Assembly: GCA_022508685.1 (NCBI GenBank)
Contig: JAFLUS010000167.1
Location: 1-5,316 of the forward strand
DNA from: Prevotellaceae bacterium
Lineage (GTDB): Bacteria; Bacteroidota; Bacteroidia; Bacteroidales; Bacteroidaceae
DNA: 5,316 bases
Reading direction: 5' to 3'
Shown: positions 1-5,316 of the stretch, one piece after another
Layout of the letters: every line of letters begins with the position of its first letter
Position numbering within the stretch: position 1 is the stretch's first letter
Translations under genes and position numbers: made by a program
Notes under the pieces: generated by a model
Told to the model about the DNA's origin: nothing
The model's input: only the letters and a program-made list of their open reading frames with translations
Databases searched by the model: none

Positions 1-2504
1 TATTCCTGTGTATAGATGCGTTGCACCCGTGTGCTGATGCCGGTAAGGATTTCGTAAGGAATGGTACCGATGGCGTCGCTGAGGGTGGTGACCGGAAGGT
101 CGTCGCCGAAGATGATGGCGTGGTCGCCGGCTTGGCAGTCGATGTCGGTTACGTCAATCATGCAGACGTCCATGCAGATGTTGCCGAGATAGGGCGCCGG
201 CTTGCCGTTGACGAGGCAATGGCAGTTGCGGTTGCCAAGACGGCGGTTGAGTCCGTCGGCATATCCGATAGGGATGGCTGCCACGCGTGACGGGCGGTCG
301 ACGAAGGTGCGGCGGCTGTAGCCGATGCTGTCGCCTTCGGGCACGTCGCGCACTTGGAGAATGGTGGTGCGCAGCGTCGCGACGTTGTGGAGGAGTTCGT
401 TGGTGCGGGGATTGATGCCGTAGAGTCCGAGTCCGAGCCGCACCATGTCGAGATGATATTGCGGGAAATGCTCAATGGCGGCGCTGTTGCAGATGTGCCG
501 CAGAATGTGGTGGGAATAAGCGGATTGCAATCGCTGTGAGGCTTCGTCGAACAGGCGGAACTGGTCGGCGGAAAAGGCGTCGAACTGGTCGTCGTCGCTA
601 CCGACGAAGTGGCTGAAGACGGAGCAGGGAATGACGGCGGTCTGTCGCGTCAGTCGCTGAATCAGACGGTCGATGTCGTCGACGGGATGAAAGCCCAGTC
701 GGTGCATGCCCGTATCGAGTTTGATGTGTACGGGAAAGTGTGTGATACCTTCTTTTTCTGCCGCACGGATGAGGGCTTCGAGGATGTCGAAATTGAAGAC
801 TTCGGGTTCGAGGCGGTGGTCGAACAGCATTTTGAAGGAAGTCATTTCGGGGTTCATCACCATGATGTTGGCCGTGATGCCGGCTTTGCGCAGTTCGGCA
901 CCTTCGTCGGCAACTGCCACGGCGAGGTAGTCGACACCTGCGCTTTGGAGGGTTTTCGATGCTTCGACCGCACCGATGCCGTAGGCGGATGCCTTCACCA
1001 TGCAGACGATTTTCTTGCCCGGAATGAATGATTTATAGTAGTTGAGGTTGTCGACGAGTGCATTGAGGTTGACTTCGAGGATGGTTTGGTGGACGCGCAG
1101 GGTGAGTCGGTCGCAAATGCGGTCGAACTGGAATTGTCGTGCACCTTTGATGAGGATGAACTCGTCGTGGAGCGTGGCAAACAGCGTGCTGGAGAGCAGG
1201 TCGTCGGTCGTGAGAAAGAAGTGGTGCTCCATGGGGAAGAAGTCGGCACACTGACTGATTTCCGCGCCTACGCCGATGACTTTCTGAATGCCACGTTGCT
1301 GCGCCATGCGGGCAACACGGCTGTAGAGGTCGCGTGCGGGTTCACCGCTTTGGAGGATGTCGGACAGGATGAGCGTGCGTCGCTGCTGCGCCATGTCGGG
1401 ACGCCGGTTCATGAAGTCGAGCGCGATGTCGAGCGAATGGATGTCGGAGTTGTAGGTGTCGTTGATGAGCGTGCAACCATTGATGCCGTCTTTCACTTCC
1501 AGACGCATGGCTACGGGTTCCAACGCCGCCATGCGCAGGGCGATGTCCTGCAACGTGAAGCGCGACGAATGGAGGGAATGGCAGACGGCAAGGCAGGTAA
1601 TGGAGTTCTGAATGGCGGCATCGTCGATGAACGGAATGGTGTAGACGAGCGGAGTGCCGTCGATGCGGAGGTGCACGGCGGCGGTCTGCGTGGTCTTCAC
1701 GACGGCTTCGACGACGATGTCGGTCTGTTCCGTCGGCGCATGGGATGACATGTTCCACGTGACTTTCTCCATGGCTGCAGGGAGCGACTCCATGCAACGG
1801 ATGATGCAGTTGTCGCTGCCGTTCAGCACAGCCGTCGTGCAGCCTTTCATCAGTTGGAGTTTTTCGCTGCACTTGATGTCGTAGGTGAGGAAATTCTCCT
1901 GATGCGCCTGCCCGATGTTGGTGATGACAGCGGTGGTGGGCTGAATCATCTGGTGCAGACGTGCCATTTCGCCCTCACGGCTGATGCCGGCTTCGATGAT
2001 GGCGAGGTCGGTGTGCGGACCGATGAGCCACAGCGAGAGCGGTACGCCCACTTGCGAGTTGTAACTGCGCGGCGAACGGCATACATTATAATAAGGCGAC
2101 AGCAACTGGTAGAGCCATTCCTTCACGGTGGTCTTGCCGTTCGAACCCGTAATGGCAATGACGGGAATGTGGAACTGCTGACGATGGTAGGCAGCGAGCG
2201 TTTGCAGCGCACGCAGCGTATCGGGTACGAGGAGGAAGGCTGCATCGTCCATGCCGGCGGTGTTCACAGCCGAAAGGGCTGTTTCGGAACCGACGACAAA
2301 ACTGCGTACACCGCGCTGATAGAGGCTGTCGATGTAGCGATGACCGTCGTTGCGCTGGGTGTGCAGCGCAAAGAAGATGGTTTCTTCGGGGAAACAGAGT
2401 GAGCGGCTGTCGGTGAGCAGCCAATTGATGACGGAGGTGCGGCGGGCATTGCCCCGCAGTTCGGCACCGATGACGTCCGCTATGGTTTGGATGGTGTATG
2501 GCAT
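1..2504 (-). CDS. murF-alr: Bifunctional MurF (UDP-MurNAc-tripeptide:D-Ala-D-Ala ligase) / alanine racemase fusion, stop codon cut by window edge
   Basis: This is one continuous frame of 834 codons in two halves. Residues 1 to about 460 are MurF, the cytoplasmic ligase that uses ATP to join D-Ala-D-Ala to UDP-MurNAc-tripeptide. It shows the ATP loop GSNGKTT (120-126, K124), the central-domain motif TNIGQAHQENF (195-205), LINDTYNSD (346-354) in the C-terminal domain, and a closing LIKGARQFQF. Residues from about 472 to 834 are a fold type III, PLP-dependent alanine racemase (L-Ala to D-Ala). It shows MVKASAYG with the PLP lysine K504, KLDTGMHRLGF (595-605), VRLGLGLYG (688-696), IGYSRRTF with the likely catalytic tyrosine Y729, and IGYADGLNRRLGN and ICMDVCM in the C-terminal barrel. 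Hardly any linker separates the halves. The ATG at 2504 is the only ATG in this frame after an upstream stop, and the N-terminus MPYTIQTIADVIGAE fits MurF. It lies inside the end of the GSCFA gene and has no Shine-Dalgarno sequence, so coupled translation is likely. The last residues, RIYTQE, resemble a natural racemase end. The next bases are TA, so TAA or TAG probably falls on the border. Confidence 0.97.
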   Translation of the reverse strand, partial: MPYTIQTIADVIGAELRGNARRTSVINWLLTDSRSLCFPEETIFFALHTQRNDGHRYIDSLYQRGVRSFVVGSETALSAVNTAGMDDAAFLLVPDTLRALQTLAAYHRQQFHIPVIAITGSNGKTTVKEWLYQLLSPYYNVCRSPRSYNSQVGVPLSLWLIGPHTDLAIIEAGISREGEMARLHQMIQPTTAVITNIGQAHQENFLTYDIKCSEKLQLMKGCTTAVLNGSDNCIIRCMESLPAAMEKVTWNMSSHAPTEQTDIVVEAVVKTTQTAAVHLRIDGTPLVYTIPFIDDAAIQNSITCLAVCHSLHSSRFTLQDIALRMAALEPVAMRLEVKDGINGCTLINDTYNSDIHSLDIALDFMNRRPDMAQQRRTLILSDILQSGEPARDLYSRVARMAQQRGIQKVIGVGAEISQCADFFPMEHHFFLTTDDLLSSTLFATLHDEFILIKGARQFQFDRICDRLTLRVHQTILEVNLNALVDNLNYYKSFIPGKKIVCMVKASAYGIGAVEASKTLQSAGVDYLAVAVADEGAELRKAGITANIMVMNPEMTSFKMLFDHRLEPEVFNFDILEALIRAAEKEGITHFPVHIKLDTGMHRLGFHPVDDIDRLIQRLTRQTAVIPCSVFSHFVGSDDDQFDAFSADQFRLFDEASQRLQSAYSHHILRHICNSAAIEHFPQYHLDMVRLGLGLYGINPRTNELLHNVATLRTTILQVRDVPEGDSIGYSRRTFVDRPSRVAAIPIGYADGLNRRLGNRNCHCLVNGKPAPYLGNICMDVCMIDVTDIDCQAGDHAIIFGDDLPVTTLSDAIGTIPYEILTGISTRVQRIYTQE
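2480..2504 (-). other. 25-base overlap of the GSCFA gene end and the murF-alr start
   Basis: The GSCFA gene's last eight codons, ending in TAG at 2482-2480, are read in a second frame as the first residues of MurF (MPYTIQTI). Both ends are well supported: the GSCFA frame has no earlier stop, and no other ATG starts the MurF frame downstream of the TAA near 2572. Together with the lack of a Shine-Dalgarno sequence, this suggests translational coupling. Confidence 0.85.
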
Positions 2505-3472
2505 ACGGCAAGTTCGGCGCTCCAGTCGATGTAGGGATGCGCCTGTTGAAGTTGTGTGATTTTTTGGATATACTTATTGATGAATTGCTGATGTGCAGGG
2601 TCGTCGGGATGCTGCACGCGGTGCGCCAATGCGGCGTGGATGTCCCGACACTGGCGTGAAATCTCCTGTTCGTCCCGCGCTACATAGGTGTCCGTGAAAC
2701 GCTCATAGATGTAACTGACGGCTACGTCGGAGGGATGCACCATGTCGGTGGCATAGAAGCGGTAGTCGCGCAGTTCGTCCAACAGCAGTTCGTAGGCAGG
2801 GAAATAGGACACGTTGTCCGTCGTCAGCCGGTCGAGCGCCAGCAGCAACTCCGCCTTGCTGAGTTGGTTGGCGTGCAGTCCGTCGCGCTTGTGGCGAATG
2901 GGGCTGACGGTGAAGATGACTTGCAACTTCGGATTGACGCTGTGCAGCATCTGCAGCAGCGGCGTCCATTGGTCGACGATGTCGAAGGCAGAGAGCCGCG
3001 ACCGCTGAAAGCATGCGTCGGGTTGCTTGTGGCAGTTGGCAACGAGCATTCCGTTCGATTGCAGGCGATAGATGTAGGCAGTGCCGAACGTCACGATGAG
3101 CCAGTCGGCATCGCACAGCCGTCGTGCCGTCGTGCGGAGTGCATGGTTGAGCCGTTCGGCAAGGACATCCGCCGTCGGTGCGTTGAACGACGAGTGGTGC
3201 ATCCACGAGAAACAGCCGCGGCCGTCGCCATTGTCCACGATTTCGGGCGCATCGGCAGTGTATTCGCGTTCGCTGATGCAGCGCCACAGGTGGGCACAGA
3301 TAGATGCCGGATTGTAGAGCGTGCCGAACGGATTGACGAGGCAGTCGAACTTGTCGCGCGTGAGCAACGTGCCGATGTGGTCGGCAAAGCACGAACCGAG
3401 CAGCAGCACCTTGTGTCGGTGAGTGAGATGGGCGCGGCTTTTCGGTATGTCGATACGTGTCGTCAGTTCCAT
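2480..3472 (-). CDS. GSCFA-domain protein, SGNH-hydrolase-like, substrate unknown
   Basis: This 330-residue protein carries the motif that names the GSCFA family, GSCFAD at residues 26-31, after a short hydrophobic strand KVLLL. The family is considered related to SGNH/GDSL esterases. On that model S27 would be the nucleophile, and the late DMVHPS (D243, H246) would supply the DxxH acid and base. Between them lie other conserved-looking blocks: NPFGTLYNPASI (47-58), VTFGTAYIYR (127-136) and TVSPIRHKRDG (188-198), the last followed by NQLSKAELL. The C-terminal 70 residues look helical. There is no signal peptide or membrane segment, so a cytoplasmic location is the simplest reading, which is odd for a cell-wall esterase. 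The substrate is unknown. The start is well supported: a strong Shine-Dalgarno sequence (AAGGGAGGA) lies seven bases before the ATG, and the N-terminus begins just ahead of the motif. The 3' end overlaps the start of murF-alr by 25 bases. The family call is firm; hydrolase activity is inferred from the motifs only. Confidence 0.93.
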   Translation of the reverse strand: MELTTRIDIPKSRAHLTHRHKVLLLGSCFADHIGTLLTRDKFDCLVNPFGTLYNPASICAHLWRCISEREYTADAPEIVDNGDGRGCFSWMHHSSFNAPTADVLAERLNHALRTTARRLCDADWLIVTFGTAYIYRLQSNGMLVANCHKQPDACFQRSRLSAFDIVDQWTPLLQMLHSVNPKLQVIFTVSPIRHKRDGLHANQLSKAELLLALDRLTTDNVSYFPAYELLLDELRDYRFYATDMVHPSDVAVSYIYERFTDTYVARDEQEISRQCRDIHAALAHRVQHPDDPAHQQFINKYIQKITQLQQAHPYIDWSAELAVCHTPSKP

Positions 3473-3479
3473 CGTTCTG

Positions 3480-3488
3480 TCCTCCCTT
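3480..3488 (-). promoter_or_regulatory. Strong Shine-Dalgarno sequence for the GSCFA gene
   Basis: The minus strand reads AAGGGAGGA, then seven bases, then the ATG at 3472. This is a good match to the anti-Shine-Dalgarno sequence of 16S rRNA at a normal distance, and it supports that start codon. It lies within the 25-base gap after the dacB stop. It stands out because none of the other three genes here has a recognisable Shine-Dalgarno sequence, the usual situation in Bacteroidetes. Confidence 0.65.
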
Positions 3489-3497
3489 GTGCCGTCG

Positions 3498-4826
3498 TCA
3501 TTGCGCCATTGCCTGACACCAGCGGTCTTGAAAATCGCGGCCGACCGACGACTTCAGCACGCCGTTGTTCATAATGCTGAACGCCAGCAGGTGTCCGTTG
3601 GAAGCCCGCACGTAGCCTGCCAGACAACTCACGCCCTCCACCGTACCCGTCTTGGCATGGACGTTGCGGAATGCCGGCCCGCTCGTCATGCGCTTTTGCA
3701 ACGTGCCGTCCACTCCGGCAATGGGCATGGCGTGGTAGAGCGCGTTGTAAATGGCAGTGTTGCGGTAGGCAAAGCGCAGCAGTGCCACTTCCGTCTCCGC
3801 CGTCACATAGTCGTAGAGGCTCACGCCGCTGCCGTCGACCACCTCCAGCGCCGCCGTGTTGCCGCCGGCACGCGCCACCATCTGTTCCACCTGTCGGGCA
3901 GCGTCCTTCCACGTTGCACCCTGTTTCTTCGACATCGCAGCCAGTTGGTAGAACACCGATTCGGCGTGCAGGTTGCTGCTGCGCTTCATCATCGGCTGCA
4001 GCACCTGTTCGAGCGTATGGCTGCGCGAGAAGAACTCCGTACCGCTGCGCACGTCCGACGGCGTTGCCACGATACGGGTGCCGCGCACCTGCGGACTGAC
4101 GCCGATGCCACGGTTGCGCACCTCCTGCACCAACGTCTCGAGGAAATAGTATTCGGGATATATCAGGTAGTTCCCATTGCGTGCGTTCAGTCGCTCCTGC
4201 TGATTGAACATGAGCGGAGTGAGCGCCGGAATGAACGTCGACGGCACGTCGTCCCAGCACCACCCGTTGCCCCACCGGAGCGTATCCTTCATGCTGACGT
4301 CGCCCACGAACGTGCCGGCAATGCTGTCGACACCCAGCCGCTCGACGGCAGCAGCAAGGTCTTTCAAGTCGGCATGGCTGAACATGGGGTCGAACCCTCC
4401 CACCACGCAGATGTTGCCATGCAGCGTGCGACGCACCACCACCGAGTCCTGCAACGTGTCGGCAACGGCAATGCAGACGACCGTCGTGTCCGTCACGATG
4501 CGCCCGTCGTAGTAGGCACGCGTCGTACATTGGTGCCCCTTGCCCAGCGTCGCCAGTGCCGTCACCGCCGTCAGCACCTTCTGCGTGCTCGCAGGACGCA
4601 TCACCCGCCGTGCGTTATAGGCATAGATGAGCGAATCGTCCGTCAGGTCGTAGATGCAGATGCCCGAATAATAGGGCGCAGCCTCGGCTTCCGCCACCAA
4701 TGGCTGGATACGTTCCGTAAACTGCTCCGCCCACGTCGGTGCGCACACCATCGTGTCGCCCGCTTCCTGTGCCGCAGCATGGCAAATGCACCACGCCATC
4801 AGCCATCCTATCAGATATTTCTTCAT
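3498..4826 (-). CDS. dacB: PBP4-type D-alanyl-D-alanine carboxypeptidase/endopeptidase (peptidase family S13)
   Basis: This 442-residue exported serine enzyme should act on peptidoglycan in the periplasm, removing terminal D-Ala from pentapeptide stems and/or cutting D-Ala-mDAP cross-links, as PBP4/DacB enzymes do. All three penicillin-binding motifs are visible in the S13 arrangement: SxxK as STQK (S80 nucleophile, K83), SxN as SSN (283-285, within KRSSNLHAES) and KTG as KTGT (392-395). About 200 residues separate the first two motifs; this is the large insertion typical of S13 enzymes and absent from PBP5-type enzymes. The family signature DGSG is at 331-334. The N-terminus is a signal peptide: KK, a hydrophobic core LIGWLMAWCI, and a likely signal peptidase I site after AAA (17-19) before Q20. 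The cysteines at 13 and 15 do not form a good lipobox. The length is slightly below the 477 residues of E. coli PBP4. The ATG overlaps the previous gene's TGA, and no Shine-Dalgarno sequence precedes it. It is followed after 25 bases by the GSCFA gene. The family assignment is secure; the balance of carboxypeptidase and endopeptidase activity is not visible. Confidence 0.95.
   Translation of the reverse strand: MKKYLIGWLMAWCICHAAAQEAGDTMVCAPTWAEQFTERIQPLVAEAEAAPYYSGICIYDLTDDSLIYAYNARRVMRPASTQKVLTAVTALATLGKGHQCTTRAYYDGRIVTDTTVVCIAVADTLQDSVVVRRTLHGNICVVGGFDPMFSHADLKDLAAAVERLGVDSIAGTFVGDVSMKDTLRWGNGWCWDDVPSTFIPALTPLMFNQQERLNARNGNYLIYPEYYFLETLVQEVRNRGIGVSPQVRGTRIVATPSDVRSGTEFFSRSHTLEQVLQPMMKRSSNLHAESVFYQLAAMSKKQGATWKDAARQVEQMVARAGGNTAALEVVDGSGVSLYDYVTAETEVALLRFAYRNTAIYNALYHAMPIAGVDGTLQKRMTSGPAFRNVHAKTGTVEGVSCLAGYVRASNGHLLAFSIMNNGVLKSSVGRDFQDRWCQAMAQ
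4823..4826 (-). other. ATGA stop-start overlap between the PH-domain gene and dacB
   Basis: The TGA of the PH-domain gene (4825-4823) shares bases with the ATG of dacB (4826-4824). The region before the dacB start is A-rich (ACTAAAACGACAAACGC) and has no Shine-Dalgarno sequence. A ribosome finishing the first gene could therefore restart on the second, tying output of the two proteins together. Confidence 0.85.
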
Positions 4827-5251
4827 GCGTTTGTCGTTTTAGTCAGTCGTTTTTCCCGCCGTTTCCGCAAGCAATCGACAAATTCGTCGGGGTGCTGCGG
4901 TGCGACGGCAGCATAGCGCACCGCGCCCGCCTCCGTCGTGTAGACGATGAGCATCCGTGCCGGCAGTTCCCAGCCAAACAAGCGCCGCGATGCCTGCTCA
5001 ATCCGGCAGATGCGCTGCAACGGAATGACGAGGTCGCGGCGAAACCGCGACGTATGCACCGTGAGCACGTCGTCACTCAACACATACACCGTGTGAATCA
5101 TCTGCTCAATCAGCACCACCATCATCAGCAACCCTATGCCGAAGAACAGCGCATGGCGTTGCCACGCAGCATAGCCCGTCAGAAACAGCAGACAGGCAAG
5201 CAACAACCAATTCTGCGCATGGATGCGCGAATGAAACGTGCGGTTCATCAT
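4823..5251 (-). CDS. Small membrane protein with a bacterial PH-like domain
   Basis: This 142-residue protein is of unknown function. Two hydrophobic segments (about residues 15-29 and 33-49), joined by a very short QRH turn, form a membrane hairpin. A mostly beta region follows (about 54-130) with the pattern of small bacterial PH-like domains: VYVLSDDVLTVHT, then RRDLVIPLQRICRIE, a hydrophobic strand LPARMLIVYT, and an ending PQHPDEFVDCLRKR that resembles the closing helix of this fold. The closest family I can suggest is the bPH_4/DUF1200 type; this is by pattern only. Arginines next to the hairpin suggest that the N-terminus and the PH-like domain face the cytoplasm. The tail is basic (RKRREKRLTK). 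The start could be either of two adjacent ATG codons (5251 or 5248). The first lies five bases below a -7-like promoter element, and no Shine-Dalgarno sequence is present. The stop overlaps the start of the carboxypeptidase gene (ATGA), so the two are probably coupled. The gene call is firm; the fold is likely; the role is unknown. Confidence 0.85.
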   Translation of the reverse strand: MMNRTFHSRIHAQNWLLLACLLFLTGYAAWQRHALFFGIGLLMMVVLIEQMIHTVYVLSDDVLTVHTSRFRRDLVIPLQRICRIEQASRRLFGWELPARMLIVYTTEAGAVRYAAVAPQHPDEFVDCLRKRREKRLTKTTNA

Positions 5252-5255
5252 GGCA

Positions 5256-5263
5256 CAAAGTTA
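5256..5263 (-). promoter_or_regulatory. Bacteroidetes-type -7 promoter element (TAACTTTG)
   Basis: On the minus strand this reads TAACTTTG, a full match to the Bacteroidetes sigma consensus TAnnTTTG. The final G lies only four bases before the first ATG of the PH-domain gene, so transcription would begin at or within a few bases of that codon. No good TTTG is seen at the expected -33 distance; the sequence there is GAACTTCTTTC, a weak match at best. It would drive all four genes leftward. This is inferred from consensus and position only. Confidence 0.6.
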
Positions 5264-5297
5264 CGAAAAATTTGCGTGAAAGAAGTTCGCAGCCATT

Positions 5298-5310
5298 GGA
5301 AAATTTTTCC
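5298..5310. repeat. Short AT-rich palindrome upstream of the operon
   Basis: GGAAAA-T-TTTTCC is a perfect 13-base palindrome around a central T. Its A5T3/A3T5 core also occurs inverted nearby: GAAAAATTT at 5265-5273 pairs with AAATTTTTC at 5301-5309, across a 27-base gap. It lies about 45 bases upstream of the -7-like element, where a regulator could bind. Runs of A and T make chance matches easy, so it is recorded only as visible symmetry. The rest of the 65-base upstream stretch holds nothing else I recognise. Confidence 0.35.
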
Positions 5311-5316
5311 GCAAAC

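Noticed and set aside
1086..1748. A 220-codon open frame on the plus strand
   Set aside because: It lies wholly opposite the MurF half of murF-alr, which is open throughout and carries the family motifs. Its Asp-, Val- and Gly-rich translation mirrors the codon use of the real gene.
2086..2511. A minus-strand open frame beginning MPYAIHH near the MurF start
   Set aside because: It would use TTG at 2511 in a different frame. The ATG at 2504 opens the frame that leads into the ATP loop and all later MurF motifs.
3473..3497. A terminator or separate promoter between dacB and the GSCFA gene
   Set aside because: The 25-base gap has no inverted repeat, T-run or TAnnTTTG element. It holds only the Shine-Dalgarno sequence.
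2735..3574. A 279-codon open frame on the plus strand
   Set aside because: It is antisense to the GSCFA gene and the end of dacB. It has no recognisable domain, and it crosses the gene boundary without regard to it.
3463..4530. A 355-codon open frame on the minus strand overlapping dacB in another frame
   Set aside because: It has Gly-, Arg- and His-rich composition without motifs, while the overlapping dacB frame encodes a complete S13 enzyme.
3423..4916. A 497-codon open frame on the plus strand
   Set aside because: It lies opposite dacB, which has a signal peptide and all three catalytic motifs. Its translation is rich in Arg and His with low-complexity runs and resembles no family I know. 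Long antisense frames are expected in GC-rich DNA.
5298..5310. The AT-rich palindrome as a transcription terminator
   Set aside because: The arms are only six bases and mostly A-T, so the hairpin would be weak, and no converging gene end is visible. It is kept only as a repeat.

Overview
The window looks like one leftward-transcribed (minus-strand) gene cluster from a GC-rich member of the Bacteroidales (Bacteroidetes). Three things point there. UDP-MurNAc-tripeptide:D-Ala-D-Ala ligase (MurF) is fused to alanine racemase (Alr) in one reading frame, an arrangement known from that phylum. A GSCFA-family protein sits in the same cluster. The promoter-like element before the first gene reads TAACTTTG, which fits the Bacteroidetes -7 consensus TAnnTTTG. 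The genus cannot be fixed from these bases.

Layout, in order of transcription from right to left: an AT-rich upstream stretch (5252-5316) with the -7-like element and a small palindrome; a 142-residue membrane protein with a bacterial PH-like domain (5251-4823); a secreted PBP4/DacB-type D-Ala-D-Ala carboxypeptidase/endopeptidase (4826-3498); a 330-residue GSCFA-domain protein with SGNH-hydrolase-like residues (3472-2480); and the bifunctional MurF-Alr (2504-1). The last gene runs to the left edge. It has 834 sense codons, and its next two bases are TA, so the stop (TAA or TAG) probably lies exactly across the window border. I translated it by hand over its whole length and found no internal stop.

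The genes are packed tightly: a 4-base ATGA overlap, a 25-base gap holding a good Shine-Dalgarno sequence, and a 25-base overlap. They are therefore probably co-transcribed and partly translationally coupled. Three of the four relate to the cell envelope. Alr makes D-alanine, MurF adds D-Ala-D-Ala to the peptidoglycan precursor, and the PBP4-type enzyme removes terminal D-Ala or cuts cross-links in the periplasm. The roles of the GSCFA and PH-domain proteins are not known; their place here suggests an envelope link but does not prove one.

Nothing in the window is a clear new system. There are no RNA genes, mobile elements, CRISPR arrays or clear terminators. Apart from the 65-base upstream stretch and one 25-base gap, every base is coding on the minus strand. 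The long open frames on the plus strand, one of nearly 500 codons, are shadows of the real genes.
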